Source: Micromonospora arida
GTDB taxonomy: Bacteria; Actinomycetota; Actinomycetes; Mycobacteriales; Micromonosporaceae
DNA length: 47,046 nt
NCBI RefSeq assembly: GCF_003857035.1
Contig: NZ_QGSY01000139.1
Location: 1-47,046 of the forward strand
Direction: 5' to 3'
The first letter of the stretch is position 1. Each line of letters starts with the position of its first letter. Of this stretch, positions 8,866 to 20,048 are shown piece by piece. A program made the translations under genes and the position numbers. A model generated the notes under the pieces. That model worked only from the letters and a program-made list of their open reading frames with translations. It ran no database searches and was not told where the DNA came from.

Positions 8866-9306
8866 TCAGGACGGTGGCAGACAGCGCAGGACCTCGCCGA
8901 TGAACGGCCGCGCGGTGGTGGCCAGGCGGTGCTGGGTCTTGACGTGCCGATCCCCGGGATCGGCGGTCACGGTGACCTGTTCGCGGCCGACCTCGGCACC
9001 GGCACGGTCCCGGGCGCGCAGCACGCAGACCGCTGATCCACCGGGCGGGACGGTCACCCGAAAGTCGACAAGCACCTGCTTGTCCGTGATGTCGGTGTAC
9101 GTGATCACCTGGGCGTCGTAGACCGGGTCGCCGTACTGGCGGTAGAGCCGGACCGAAATCACGGTCAGCGTCGCCACGAGCGCCAACAGCGCCAGCGTGG
9201 CCAGCAGCGTACGGCGGCGCTTTCCGCCCGGTGCCCGACGGCGGCCGTAGCGTCCGGCCGGGAATACCGGCGCGCCTGGTGAAATTGTGGCGTGCGTCTC
9301 GGTCAC
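8866..9306 (-). CDS. DUF4307-family single-pass membrane protein
   Basis: The 146-residue protein has a basic, Pro/Arg-rich N terminus and one transmembrane helix (roughly residues 32-54). About 90 extracytoplasmic residues follow, with two cysteines (in A-V-C-V-L-R-A and L-R-C-L). This matches the actinobacterial DUF4307 family, usually found next to mca, as here: it is divergent from mca across about 200 bases. Function unknown. The GTG at 9306 has AGGAG ten bases upstream; an earlier ATG at 9372 adds residues not seen in the family. Confidence 0.8.
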   Translation of the reverse strand: MTETHATISPGAPVFPAGRYGRRRAPGGKRRRTLLATLALLALVATLTVISVRLYRQYGDPVYDAQVITYTDITDKQVLVDFRVTVPPGGSAVCVLRARDRAGAEVGREQVTVTADPGDRHVKTQHRLATTARPFIGEVLRCLPPS

Positions 9307-9509
9307 CGGCGGGTATCTCCTGGCGTTGTTGTCGGCGGCATCGGCAAGAATGACAGAGCCCCATCCTCCCACCCCGTCCAGCGGCAGGAATGGCAGGTCA
9401 TGCCCGGCGCTGGTGGCCGGTGACAGGGTGCGGTGAGGAAAGATCCCGGCAGGTCAGCCGGTCGAGCCCGGTCGGGTCCACCGTCCGGCACAGACGAGGA
9501 GCGCCGAAG

Positions 9510-10391
9510 TTGGCAGAGCAACTGCGTCTCATGGCCGTGCACGCGCACCCGGACGACGAGTCGAGCAAGGGCGCGGCGACGACGGCGAAATATGTCGCTC
9601 AGGGGGTGGACGTCCTGGTCGTGACGTGCACCGGTGGCGAGCGCGGGAGCGTGCTCAACCCCAAGCTCGACCGACCCGACGTGTGGGCCAACATCGGCGA
9701 GATCCGGCGTGCCGAGATGGACGCCGCGCGGGCGATCCTCGGCGTCGACCAGGCCTGGCTGGGCTTCGTCGACTCGGGTCTGCCCGAGGGTGATCCGCTG
9801 CCGCCGCTGCCCGAGGGCTGTTTCGCCCTCCAGGACGTCGAGGTCGCCGCAGGCCCGCTGGTGCGGCTGATGCGCGAGTTCCGTCCGCACGTGGTGACCA
9901 CGTACGACGAGGAGGGTGGCTACCCGCACCCGGACCACATCATGTGCCACAAGGTGAGCGTGGCCGCGTTCGAGGCCGCCGGTGACCCGGAGCGCTACCC
10001 GGAGTTGGGCGCGCCCTGGCAGCCGCTGAAGCTCTACTACGACATCGGCTTCTCCAAGGGCAAGATCATGGCTTTGCACGAGGGCATGCTGGCCGCCGGT
10101 CTGGAGTCGCCCTACGAGGAGTGGCTCAAGCGGTGGGAGGATCGCCCCGACAAGGGCCCGCGGATCACCACCCGGGTCGAGTGCGCCGAATACTTCCCGG
10201 TCCGCGATGACGCGCTGCGCGCCCACGCCACCCAGGTCGACCCGGACGGCTTCTGGTTCCACGTGCCGATGGAGCTCCAGAAACGCGCCTGGCCGACCGA
10301 GGATTACGAGCTGGCCCGCTCGATGGTCGACAGTCCGCTGCCCGAGTCCGATCTCTTCGCCGGGGTGCGGGAGACGGCGCACGCGCGCTGA
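9510..10391 (+). CDS. mca: Mycothiol S-conjugate amidase Mca
   Basis: Mca cleaves mycothiol S-conjugates of toxins and antibiotics into a mercapturic acid for export and GlcN-Ins for recycling. The 293-residue protein has the zinc motif A-H-P-D-D-E (residues 12-17) and the second zinc histidine in H-P-D-H (His143). The lysine in D-E-S-S-K (Lys20) separates Mca from the deacetylase MshB. The TTG at 9510 is chosen because GAGGAG is eight bases upstream; ATG 9531 is the next in-frame option and would remove the first beta strand. A small membrane protein gene follows 48 bases downstream. Presence of mca implies a mycothiol-making actinobacterium. Confidence 0.95.
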   Translation: MAEQLRLMAVHAHPDDESSKGAATTAKYVAQGVDVLVVTCTGGERGSVLNPKLDRPDVWANIGEIRRAEMDAARAILGVDQAWLGFVDSGLPEGDPLPPLPEGCFALQDVEVAAGPLVRLMREFRPHVVTTYDEEGGYPHPDHIMCHKVSVAAFEAAGDPERYPELGAPWQPLKLYYDIGFSKGKIMALHEGMLAAGLESPYEEWLKRWEDRPDKGPRITTRVECAEYFPVRDDALRAHATQVDPDGFWFHVPMELQKRAWPTEDYELARSMVDSPLPESDLFAGVRETAHAR

Positions 10392-10439
10392 TTCCCGGCA
10401 GGGCTACCCTGGTTACCAACCGCACATCGGAGGAACGCC

Positions 10440-10733
10440 ATGCTGACCGCTGCCCAGGTGCTCGCGGAGAACAACTTCGGGGACACCCGCACGGGTGGTC
10501 TGGCCGGGCCGATGGGCCTCTTCCTCATCCTGCTGCTGGCCACCGCGACCATCCTGCTGATCCGCAACATGAACGCTCGGCTGCGACGTCTGCCGGACCG
10601 TTTCCCCCAGCAGTCCGGGCCGACCGACCCGACCAGGGTCGATGCGGCAGTCGTCGATCCGACAGACGGGACCGGGGGGCGTGATTCATCCCCGCCCGCT
10701 CCCGACGGGCACCAGCAGCACCTGAACGGGTAG
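10440..10733 (+). CDS. Small single-pass membrane protein, uncharacterised
   Basis: This 97-residue protein has one hydrophobic helix (about residues 24-41) followed by a basic segment and a disordered Pro/Asp/Gly-rich tail. The basic residues after the helix suggest a cytoplasmic C terminus. CGGAGG lies six bases before the ATG, and a TACCCT hexamer at 10405-10410 could be its own -10 box. I recognise no domain. Its place just after mca on the same strand hints at a link to mycothiol-dependent detoxification, which is only inference. Confidence 0.7.
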   Translation: MLTAAQVLAENNFGDTRTGGLAGPMGLFLILLLATATILLIRNMNARLRRLPDRFPQQSGPTDPTRVDAAVVDPTDGTGGRDSSPPAPDGHQQHLNG

Positions 10734-10753
10734 TCCGCGCGTGAATCACGCTG

Positions 10754-10789
10754 AACCGGGTGGTCGCCCCCTGTTGCGGCCACCCGGTT
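10754..10789 (+). terminator. Hairpin terminator after the mca gene pair
   Basis: A 14-pair stem (10754-10767 with 10776-10789, one G-U pair on the RNA) encloses an 8-base loop and is followed by a short TTTGGCTT tail. Confidence 0.65.
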
Positions 10790-10794
10790 TGGCT

Positions 10795-10800
10795 TAGCCT
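10795..10800 (+). promoter_or_regulatory. Putative -10 box for the GGDEF-EAL gene
   Basis: TAGCCT just past the terminator matches the -10 hexamer found before several other genes here. It would start RNA around 10808, upstream of the short coupled ORF. A convincing -35 box was not seen. Confidence 0.35.
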
Positions 10801-10850
10801 TCCGCCGGGGGGACCAAAAGTCTCCGAGCCGTGTGCGGGAGGGGGCGCCG

Positions 10851-10916
10851 ATGACCAGCACAGCACCGGCCGCCCACCGCGACGTCGGTCGGTCGGCTGA
10901 CGGGGGAGGTCGATGA
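10851..10916 (+). CDS. Short upstream ORF coupled to the GGDEF-EAL gene
   Basis: ATG at 10851, preceded by a G-rich GGGAGGGGG site, opens 22 codons ending in TGA at 10914-10916. The TGA overlaps the ATG of the GGDEF-EAL gene (10913-10915) in an ATGA arrangement. The 21-residue peptide begins M-T-S-T-A-P and ends G-G-G-R; it has no recognisable motif. The overlap suggests that translation of the short ORF feeds ribosomes into the large gene. It may simply be chance, since the large gene also has its own GGGGGAGG site. Confidence 0.3.
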   Translation: MTSTAPAAHRDVGRSADGGGR

Positions 10917-13444
10917 CCTCCGGTCCGGCCGACGACCCGTTCGATCGGCTCGGGGTGCGTGGCACACCGGGCCGGCTGCTCGTGCTCACCGCCGCCGTCA
11001 CGCTGACCGCCCTGGCCGCCGCCGCGGTCGGGTTGACCCTTCCGGTCCGGCTGCCGGCCGACGACCCCCTCGGCGGTCCGGCCCGCTTCGGCATCGCCGT
11101 CGCCGTCCTGGCCCTCGCCCAGCTCGCCCGGCTGCGCTTCCGCTCGGCCGCCGGCATGGTCAGCATCACCTGGGGCGAGGCGGCCCTGATCGTCTGCCTC
11201 TACCTGACTCCAGCCGGCTGGCTCCCGTCCGCCACGCTGCTCGGCACCGGGCTGGCCTGGACGTTGCTGTCACTGCACAACGACCGCCGTCCGGCCCTGG
11301 AGATAGTCCGGATCGCCGCGTCGCTGGCCGCCGCGTCGGCACTGGCCGTCTCCGTGACCACCGCGCTCGGGCGGCCGCTGCTCTCGCCACCCACCCCGAT
11401 CCTGGCGCTGGCCGTGATCGCCGGTTCGGTGACGTACCTCCTGGTGACCGCCTGGCTCGGCGGCGTGACGCTGGGCCTGCGGCACGGGCTGCCGATCGGG
11501 CCACCGCTGCTCGCCGCGCTGCGCGGCAAGCTGCTGATGTTCGTCGGCAACGTGGCGGTCGGCCTCGTTGTGGTCGCCCTGCTGGAACTCGACCCACGCT
11601 GGTTGCTGTTGCTGCCGCCGCTGCTGTGGCTGTTGCAGCAGACCTACCGTTACCGGCTGCGCTCCGATCAGGAGCGCCGCACCTGGCGTGCCTTCGCCGA
11701 GGCCACCGCGGCCCTCAACCAGCTCGACGAGCGGGGCGTGGCCAGCGCGGCGGTCACCGGGGCGCTGACGCTGTTCAACGCCGAGCTGGTGGACGTCGAC
11801 GTGGCCCGGGCCGACGGCCGGTGGCACCGCTACCGGGGCGACGCCAGCGGTCAGCTGGTCGACCGGGAGACCGGCTCACCGGACCAGTCGGAGCCGGACG
11901 AGCACGAGCTCAGCCGGGCGCTGTCGGTCGGCGCCACGCCGGTCGGTCGGCTGCGGGTGCGGTTCCCCCGCTCGGCCCCGCCCACGGCCCGGGAACGTGA
12001 CGCGGTGGCCGCGTTCGGCGACGCCCTCGCCGCCGCGCTGCACGACGCCGCGACCCACCACGAGCTGCGGCTGGTGACCGCCCGTTCGTCGTACGAGGCG
12101 GTGCACGACCCGCTCACCGGGCTGGCCAACCGGGCGGCGATGCTGAGCAAGGGCGACCAGTCGCTGCGACAGCTCAGCCACGACCACCCGGTGGCGCTGC
12201 TGCTGCTGGACATCAACCAGTTCAAGGAAGTCAACGACACCCTCGGCCACGCGGCAGGTGACCAGCTGCTGCGACTGACCGCGAACCGACTCAACGCGCT
12301 GGTCCGCGCCGGTGACCTGCTCGGTCGACTCGGTGGCGACGAGTTCGCCCTGCTGCTCACGGCGGTGCCGGTGCTCGGCGATCGGACCGCCCCGATGGCC
12401 CACGCGTTGCGTCAGGCCCGCGAGATCGCCGAACGGCTGGCCGCACCGACCGAGGTGGCCGGCGTGCGGATGTCCATCGAGGTCTCGGTCGGGGTGGTGG
12501 TGGCCGCCGCGGGCACTGCGGACCTGACCGAGCTGCTGCGTCGGGCCGACATCGCGATGTACCAGGCCAAGGAGGGCGGCGGCAACGTCGCCGCGTACGA
12601 CGGCGCGCGCGACGCGGCCAGCACCGACCAGCTCGCCCTGCTGGCCGAGCTGCGTGAGGCGTTGAAAGTCGACGATCAGCTGGTGCTGGCGTTGCAGCCG
12701 GCGGTCGACCTGGCCACCGGTGCGCCCACCGGGGTGGAGGCGCTGATCCGTTGGCAGCACCCCCGGCGTGGGTGGCTGAACCCGGCCGACTTCATCCGGC
12801 CGGTGGAAAACAGCGAGCAGCTCGGCACCTTCACCCGCTACGTGCTGAACAAGGCGCTCAGTGTGGCCGCCAGTTGGGCCCGGGAGGGGTTGGACGTCCC
12901 GATCTCGGTCAACCTCTCGGCGCGCAGCCTGCTCGACCCCCGCTTACCGGCGGAGATCGCCGAGGCGTTGCGCCGCCACCAGGTGCCGCCGCACCGGCTC
13001 GTTCTGGAGATCACCGAGACGGTGGTGATGAGCGAGCTGGAGGTCATCGACGAGGTGCTGGCGACGCTCCGGTCGATGGGCGTGCAACTCGCGGTCGACG
13101 ACTTCGGCACCGGCTTCTCGTCGCTGACCTTCCTCACCCGGATCGCGGTGGACGAGTTGAAGGTGGACCGTTCCTTCGTCATCCGGATGGCCGACTCGCC
13201 GGAGGCCGCCGCGATCGTCCGGACGACCGTCGGCCTCGCTCACGAGCTGGGGCTGCGGGTGGTCGCCGAAGGGGTGGAGACCGCCGAGCAGCGGATCGCC
13301 CTGGCCGAGCTGGGTTGCACCTCCGCGCAGGGCTACCACTTCTTCAAGCCCATGCCGGCGGACAAGATCGGCGCGGTGCTGGGGTCGCTGCGCGACTCGG
13401 CGGAGTCGAACGTGTTCCGGCTCCGCGCCGACGGCGCGTCCTGA
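10913..13444 (+). CDS. Membrane-bound GGDEF-EAL cyclic-di-GMP cyclase/phosphodiesterase
   Basis: The 843-residue protein should make and break c-di-GMP at the membrane. The N-terminal 245 residues hold about seven hydrophobic helices; residues 255-385 form a GAF-like linker. The cyclase domain has an intact G-G-D-E-F at 474-478 and an inhibitory-site R-A-G-D at 465-468. The phosphodiesterase domain has Glu609-Ala-Leu, Asn667, Glu702, D-D-F-G-T-G at 729-734, Lys750 and Glu787, so the main metal and catalytic positions are present. Both activities may be real. GGGGGAGG lies three bases before the ATG. In actinomycetes c-di-GMP controls BldD and development, so this may be a developmental regulator. 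It ends where the accessory island begins. Confidence 0.92.
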   Translation: MTSGPADDPFDRLGVRGTPGRLLVLTAAVTLTALAAAAVGLTLPVRLPADDPLGGPARFGIAVAVLALAQLARLRFRSAAGMVSITWGEAALIVCLYLTPAGWLPSATLLGTGLAWTLLSLHNDRRPALEIVRIAASLAAASALAVSVTTALGRPLLSPPTPILALAVIAGSVTYLLVTAWLGGVTLGLRHGLPIGPPLLAALRGKLLMFVGNVAVGLVVVALLELDPRWLLLLPPLLWLLQQTYRYRLRSDQERRTWRAFAEATAALNQLDERGVASAAVTGALTLFNAELVDVDVARADGRWHRYRGDASGQLVDRETGSPDQSEPDEHELSRALSVGATPVGRLRVRFPRSAPPTARERDAVAAFGDALAAALHDAATHHELRLVTARSSYEAVHDPLTGLANRAAMLSKGDQSLRQLSHDHPVALLLLDINQFKEVNDTLGHAAGDQLLRLTANRLNALVRAGDLLGRLGGDEFALLLTAVPVLGDRTAPMAHALRQAREIAERLAAPTEVAGVRMSIEVSVGVVVAAAGTADLTELLRRADIAMYQAKEGGGNVAAYDGARDAASTDQLALLAELREALKVDDQLVLALQPAVDLATGAPTGVEALIRWQHPRRGWLNPADFIRPVENSEQLGTFTRYVLNKALSVAASWAREGLDVPISVNLSARSLLDPRLPAEIAEALRRHQVPPHRLVLEITETVVMSELEVIDEVLATLRSMGVQLAVDDFGTGFSSLTFLTRIAVDELKVDRSFVIRMADSPEAAAIVRTTVGLAHELGLRVVAEGVETAEQRIALAELGCTSAQGYHFFKPMPADKIGAVLGSLRDSAESNVFRLRADGAS

Positions 13445-13689
13445 CCTGAAGTCAGGGGGTTAACAGGTTCTGCGTAGCGGAGTGCGCTTGCGAAACCGGA
13501 CGTTGAGGCGTAAGTTCTCTCCGGTAGGCAAGGCTGTCGGGTTGGCCAGTGCTGAGGCTCACTGCCACTCTGCCCAGACAGAGCAGTGCCCCGGGCGGCA
13601 TGCAGAGCAGAGGCGGACCCGGGGCTTACGTTTCCCACCGTACCACGCCACCCCTCGCAGGTAACCGTGTTCGGACGGAGTGAATGAGC

Positions 13690-14373
13690 ATGAGCGCCGA
13701 CGACCTGCCGGACTGGATCCGCCGGGCGTTCTCCGTCCCGCGGCTGAACCCGTACCTGACGGAGAGCGGGCAGGTCGCAGACAAAGCGGTGGAGCTCTAT
13801 TGGTGGAACATCGAGGTGTCGGCTGCCTTCTACGGGCCGTTGCACTGCCTCGAAATCGCACTTAGGAATGCTTTGCATGACCAGCTCTGCCGGCGATTCG
13901 GTCGACCGGACTGGTGGGCGTCCGCGTCGGTACCCCTGACCGATCATGGCATTCGGCTGGTGACCGAGGCCACGCTCAAGTGCCGCCGCAGAGGGCTGAC
14001 GCCGCCATCGGCGGACGACGTTGTCGCCGAGCTGAGTTTCGGGTTCTGGGTGTCCCTGCTCAGCAATCGCCGTGGTTCCTCCTACGACCGCTTGCTCTGG
14101 GTTCCGACGCTGCACCTGGCCTTCCCGCATCACTCCGGCCGACGGGACGAACTGCACACCGCGTTCGAGACGATGCGGTTACTCCGAAACAGGATCATGC
14201 ACTACGAGCCGATCCACCATCGTGACCTGGCCGCCGACCGTCGCAAGCTCTATTACCTCTTGAGCGCGATGGATCCGGTACTGGCAAAGGAGATCCGAGG
14301 ACTGGACCGAGTCGAGACGATCCTTGCGCGCCGCCGAGACGCCCATTCGCGCGTAGCGCGGCCGGACCTTTGA
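13690..14373 (+). CDS. Abi-family HEPN protein, putative abortive-infection RNase
   Basis: The 227-residue protein resembles the Abi_2/AbiD-AbiF group. Features are the E-I-A-L-R-N-A-L-H helix near residues 55-63, E-L-S-F-G-F-W-V-S-L-L at 114-124, and R-N-R-I-M-H at 166-171. The last is an R-x4-H motif of HEPN ribonucleases. In such proteins the motif cleaves RNA and stops growth of phage-infected cells; that role is inferred here. ATG 13690 is preferred to ATG 13684 because GGAG ends nine bases before it and only three before the other. The methylase gene follows after seven bases, so the three island genes look like one operon. Base composition is less G/C-rich than the flanking genes, a sign of transfer. 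Confidence 0.8.
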   Translation: MSADDLPDWIRRAFSVPRLNPYLTESGQVADKAVELYWWNIEVSAAFYGPLHCLEIALRNALHDQLCRRFGRPDWWASASVPLTDHGIRLVTEATLKCRRRGLTPPSADDVVAELSFGFWVSLLSNRRGSSYDRLLWVPTLHLAFPHHSGRRDELHTAFETMRLLRNRIMHYEPIHHRDLAADRRKLYYLLSAMDPVLAKEIRGLDRVETILARRRDAHSRVARPDL

Positions 14374-14380
14374 GGCTCGC

Positions 14381-16009
14381 ATGGACATCGCCGAAGCAGG
14401 TCTCGTTTCTCGATCTGACATCGCACGTCTGGCGGGCGTGGAGCGTCCGGCCGTGACGAACTGGCAGCGTCGGTACGCCGACTTCCCGAGGCCGGTCGAG
14501 ACGGCTCAGGGCCAGCTGTTCCAACGCGACGAGGTCGCTGCCTGGCTCTCTCGACGTCCAATTCCGGTACGGGCGCTTCGCGATGACGAACTGCCGGGAA
14601 CCACGTACGGCAGTCGTGTAGAACCGGGTGTACGACTCAAGGCGCAGAGGCAAGAGTCGGCACCCGAACGAGGTCGTCGACTGGTGCGGGAGCTCGGCGG
14701 CCTCGCGGCGGAACTGCCCCGAGCGGCGACCCACGATGGTGTGTATTGGCAGGTGGTCCTGGCGCTCGTGTTCCTGCGCCGATTCTCGCTGGAGGCGTGG
14801 CGTCATCTCGCCGCCGCAGTCGACCGGCCGGGTCTGCTGAGCAATCGACTCGCCGACGCGTGCGTCGACGCCGGTCTAGCGGAGTCCGCGAGGGTTTCTG
14901 AACGGTTGGCAGACGTGCAGCCGGCCGTCCGACATGCTGTGAGCCGTGCAATCAACCTCCTGGATGGGGTAACTGCCGAGTCATCTGATCTCATCGCCGG
15001 TTTCGATCATGTGCTCGAGCGGCTCGGCGACGATATGAGTTATCAGTTCTTCACGCCTCGATCAGTCGCCCGGCTGATTACGGAGCTGGTCGGCCCGATT
15101 GCCGCCGGTTCACGCTGTCTGGATCCGTTCTGCCGGACCGGTGAACTTCTCCTCGAACTCGACCGCGCGGCTGTTGGCGACGATTCGGCCCAGATCGTCG
15201 TACGCGGTTCGCACCCCGAGCCGATTCTCGTGGAACTGGCCACGATGAACCTCGCCATGCACGGTGCCAGTGCCCTGGTGTCGAGGTTGGAGCTGGCTTC
15301 GCCGGCCGCACCAGTCGAGGAGCGATTCGACGTGGTTGTATCGAATCCGCCGTTCGGATCGCTGCGGGAGCCCGAGGGGGTTAACCGCCGGTATGGGCCC
15401 TCCCGCCGAATGGAATTCAACTGGTTGCAAGTCGTCGTCGAATCGCTTGACGGGCAGGGGCGGGGATGTGTGGTCATGCCCAACGGTGCGGCTTTCTCCC
15501 TGAGCTCCCGAGAGCAGGACATCCGGCGAGCCCTTGTCGAGGACGGAGCGCTTGCCGCCGTGGTGGCCCTGCCGATGCAACTCTTCCAAGGAACTTCGAT
15601 CGGGGTAACGCTGTGGCTGGTTCAGCCGCCCTCCGGACGGAGCGAGGAGGTGCTTTTCATCGATGCGCAGCAGTTGGGAGGCATGTCCACGCGGACGCGC
15701 CGAGAGCTGACACCGCAGGATATCCAGAGAGTCTCACAGGAGTATCGGCGATGGCGGTTGGCCCACCGGGCCGACCGGAAGTTCGTTCCGCGCGAAGGCT
15801 TCAGCGCCACTGCCACGGCAGCTGCCATTGCCGAGCAAGGTTATTCACTGTATCCGCAAAGTTACGTGCAGCCCGAGTCGTCCGCAGTGGATAGCGACTC
15901 CGGCACGGACTTTTCGATGCTCGCGGAAGAGTTGGTTCGGTTGACAGGTTCTGCGGCCGAGATCGACGCCGACGTCCGCGAGATGCTTCGGGGGTTCGGC
16001 GGACGATGA
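14381..16009 (+). CDS. HTH-containing N6-adenine DNA methylase (HsdM-like)
   Basis: The 542-residue protein starts with a helix-turn-helix (residues 8-56) of the type found in stand-alone actinobacterial N-6 DNA methylases. A helical region and a HsdM-like core with Y-Q-F-F-T-P-R near 221-227 follow. The catalytic motif N-P-P-F is at 322-325. SAM motif I reads D-P-F-C-R-T-G (248-254), where most family members have Gly at the Arg position, so SAM binding could be altered. GAGG lies five bases before the ATG. The stop overlaps the HsdS-like gene (ATGA), which supports a complex. No hsdR gene is present, so it may be an orphan modification unit, a phage-defence part, or the remains of a type I system. 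Confidence 0.85.
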   Translation: MDIAEAGLVSRSDIARLAGVERPAVTNWQRRYADFPRPVETAQGQLFQRDEVAAWLSRRPIPVRALRDDELPGTTYGSRVEPGVRLKAQRQESAPERGRRLVRELGGLAAELPRAATHDGVYWQVVLALVFLRRFSLEAWRHLAAAVDRPGLLSNRLADACVDAGLAESARVSERLADVQPAVRHAVSRAINLLDGVTAESSDLIAGFDHVLERLGDDMSYQFFTPRSVARLITELVGPIAAGSRCLDPFCRTGELLLELDRAAVGDDSAQIVVRGSHPEPILVELATMNLAMHGASALVSRLELASPAAPVEERFDVVVSNPPFGSLREPEGVNRRYGPSRRMEFNWLQVVVESLDGQGRGCVVMPNGAAFSLSSREQDIRRALVEDGALAAVVALPMQLFQGTSIGVTLWLVQPPSGRSEEVLFIDAQQLGGMSTRTRRELTPQDIQRVSQEYRRWRLAHRADRKFVPREGFSATATAAAIAEQGYSLYPQSYVQPESSAVDSDSGTDFSMLAEELVRLTGSAAEIDADVREMLRGFGGR

Positions 16010-16641
16010 GCTTGCTCGGTGTCGTGCCTGAAGGGTGGGCGCAGTCGCGTCTCGGAGATGTCGCCGACATTCGGTCTGGGCCTTCCGGGGCGGCAGTGCG
16101 GCCACATGACCGGAGCGCAGACGGCGTGGGCATGATTGCGCCCAAGGACGTTCGGGACGGGCGAGTCCAGACGGACGCCGTCAGCCGTGTCCGTGCCGAC
16201 GTGGCTGCCACTCTCGCGCCCTACACCGTCGTCGTGGACGACATCCTTGTTACCCGAACCGGCACAGTCGGTCGACTCGCTTGGATCCCGGCGACCTGCG
16301 ACGGGTGGCTCTTCTCGACTGGTCTGATGAGAGTGCGCCCGTACCAGGTGGTGTCGCGGTACCTCGCCTACTATTTGGCGCTGCCGGAGGCGCAGGAGTG
16401 GGTGCGGCGGCGAGCCCGGGGTACGGCTGTGCCTTCGATCAGCACCGTAGTGCTCGCCGGCCTGCCGGTTGTGCTTCCGCCCAACCATCATCAGCAAGAG
16501 ATCGCCGGTGCTCTCGCGCTGCTGGACGAGCAGGTCGAAGTCCACGACGCACTAAGCCGGTTGGCAGGTAAGACCCGCGATCGGTTGGCCGGAATGCTGA
16601 TGCGAGGCGAAAGCCCTGGGCCGCTCGCGCTTCCTGGGTAA
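16006..16641 (+). CDS. Single-domain type I specificity (HsdS-like) subunit
   Basis: At 211 residues this is about half a normal HsdS. It has one target-recognition domain, starting with [12 protein letters not shown] and including [12 protein letters not shown] near residues 77-88. One long central helix follows (roughly 160-200) with P-P-x-x-x-Q-Q-E-I. Half-size S subunits can work as dimers that read palindromic sites. It overlaps the methylase gene by four bases, so the two should be made together. It would direct the methylase to its site; the site cannot be read from sequence. Codon use is like the methylase and unlike the next gene. Confidence 0.85.
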   Translation: MSLLGVVPEGWAQSRLGDVADIRSGPSGAAVRPHDRSADGVGMIAPKDVRDGRVQTDAVSRVRADVAATLAPYTVVVDDILVTRTGTVGRLAWIPATCDGWLFSTGLMRVRPYQVVSRYLAYYLALPEAQEWVRRRARGTAVPSISTVVLAGLPVVLPPNHHQQEIAGALALLDEQVEVHDALSRLAGKTRDRLAGMLMRGESPGPLALPG

Positions 16642-16682
16642 CTTGTCGTGCCTGTCGCAGCGGGGCTGGCTATGGTCGTCAG

Positions 16683-18719
<2,037 letters not shown>

Positions 18720-18840
18720 GCGCACGGCCACGCCCGGTAGTCGCCCGCGTCGCCCGCCGGGTGGTCCCGTCAGCGCAACCGATGCGGGTCGCCGGCCCTC
18801 CCGGTGGGCCCGTCGGCGGCCCGGATAGGCTGGCCGCGCT

Positions 18841-20016
18841 ATGGATTCCCGTACCGGTCTGCCAGTTGTCGGCATGGTGGGTGGCGGCCAGTTGGCCCGG
18901 ATGACCCACCAGGCCGCGATCGCCCTCGGCCAGTCACTGCGTGTGCTCGCGACCGCCCCCGACGACGGCGCGGCGCTGGTCGCCGCCGACGTCCAGTACG
19001 GCGACCACACCGACCTGGCCGCGCTGCGCACCTTCGCCAAGGGCTGTGACGTCGTCACCTTCGACCACGAGCACGTGCCCTCCGAGCACATCCGCACGCT
19101 GGCGGCCGAAGGGGTGCCCCTCTACCCTCCGGCGGACGCGCTGCTACACGCCCAGGACAAGCAGGTCATGCGGGAACGCCTGACCGAGCTGGGTGCGCCC
19201 AACCCGGCCTGGCGGCCGGTCGGGGAGCCCGCCGACCTCGTCGGCTTCGGCGAGCAGGTCGGCTGGCCGGTGGTGCTCAAGGCGGCCCGCGGTGGGTACG
19301 ACGGTCGGGGCGTCTGGATGGTCGACGACGCCGCCCAGGCCACCGAGTTGGCGACCACACTGCTCGCCGGCGGCACCCGGCTGATCGTCGAGGAGCGGGT
19401 GCCGCTGCGGCGGGAGTTGGCCGTGCAGGTGGCCCGTTCGCCGTTCGGTCAGGTGGCCGCGTACCCGGTGGTCGAGACCGTGCAGCGCGACGGCATCAAC
19501 GTGGAGGTTCTGGCTCCGGCGCCCGGCCTGGACGAGGAGTTGGCGGTCGCCGCTCAGCAGCTCGCCATCGACCTGGCCACCGCGCTCGGTGTGATCGGCC
19601 TGCTGGCCGTGGAGTTGTTCGAGGTGCGCGACGACGCCGGCCGGCCCGCGATCGTGGTCAACGAGCTGGCGATGCGTCCGCACAACTCCGGGCACTGGAC
19701 TATCGAGGGTGCCCGGACCTCGCAGTTCGAACAGCACCTGCGGGCCGTGCTGGACTACCCGATGGGTGACACCGCGCTGACCGCCCCCGTGGTCGTGTCG
19801 GCGAACGTGCTCGGCGGTGAGCCGGGCGGAATGTCGATCGACGAGCGGTTGCACCACCTCTTCGCCGCCGAGCCGGGTGCCAAGGTGCACCTGTACGGCA
19901 AGCAGGTGCGACCCGGCCGCAAGATCGGGCACGTCACGGTGCTCGGTGACGATCTGGACGACCTGCGGGCGCGGGCCGCGCGGGCCGCGCGCTGGCTGCG
20001 CGAGGGCCACGAGTGA
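18841..20016 (+). CDS. purK: 5-(carboxyamino)imidazole ribonucleotide synthase PurK
   Basis: PurK is the ATP-dependent enzyme that carboxylates aminoimidazole ribonucleotide to N5-CAIR in purine synthesis. The 391-residue protein is an ATP-grasp enzyme. It opens with the [10 protein letters not shown] motif, has [11 protein letters not shown] in the ATP loop, and E-R-V-P-L-R-R-E followed by [12 protein letters not shown] for metal and substrate. Length is as expected. TAGGCT (18826-18831) lies nine bases before the ATG and no Shine-Dalgarno is clear, so the mRNA may be leaderless. purE follows 32 bases after its stop, and the two enzymes act in sequence. Confidence 0.95.
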   Translation: MDSRTGLPVVGMVGGGQLARMTHQAAIALGQSLRVLATAPDDGAALVAADVQYGDHTDLAALRTFAKGCDVVTFDHEHVPSEHIRTLAAEGVPLYPPADALLHAQDKQVMRERLTELGAPNPAWRPVGEPADLVGFGEQVGWPVVLKAARGGYDGRGVWMVDDAAQATELATTLLAGGTRLIVEERVPLRRELAVQVARSPFGQVAAYPVVETVQRDGINVEVLAPAPGLDEELAVAAQQLAIDLATALGVIGLLAVELFEVRDDAGRPAIVVNELAMRPHNSGHWTIEGARTSQFEQHLRAVLDYPMGDTALTAPVVVSANVLGGEPGGMSIDERLHHLFAAEPGAKVHLYGKQVRPGRKIGHVTVLGDDLDDLRARAARAARWLREGHE

Positions 20017-20048
20017 GTCACGGTTTCGGGAACGAGGAGAGGGCCGCA

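Noticed and set aside
13445..13689. tRNA fragment or attachment site at the left edge of the island
   Set aside because: No cloverleaf or T-loop sequence was found, and no direct repeat of this edge was seen near 16642.
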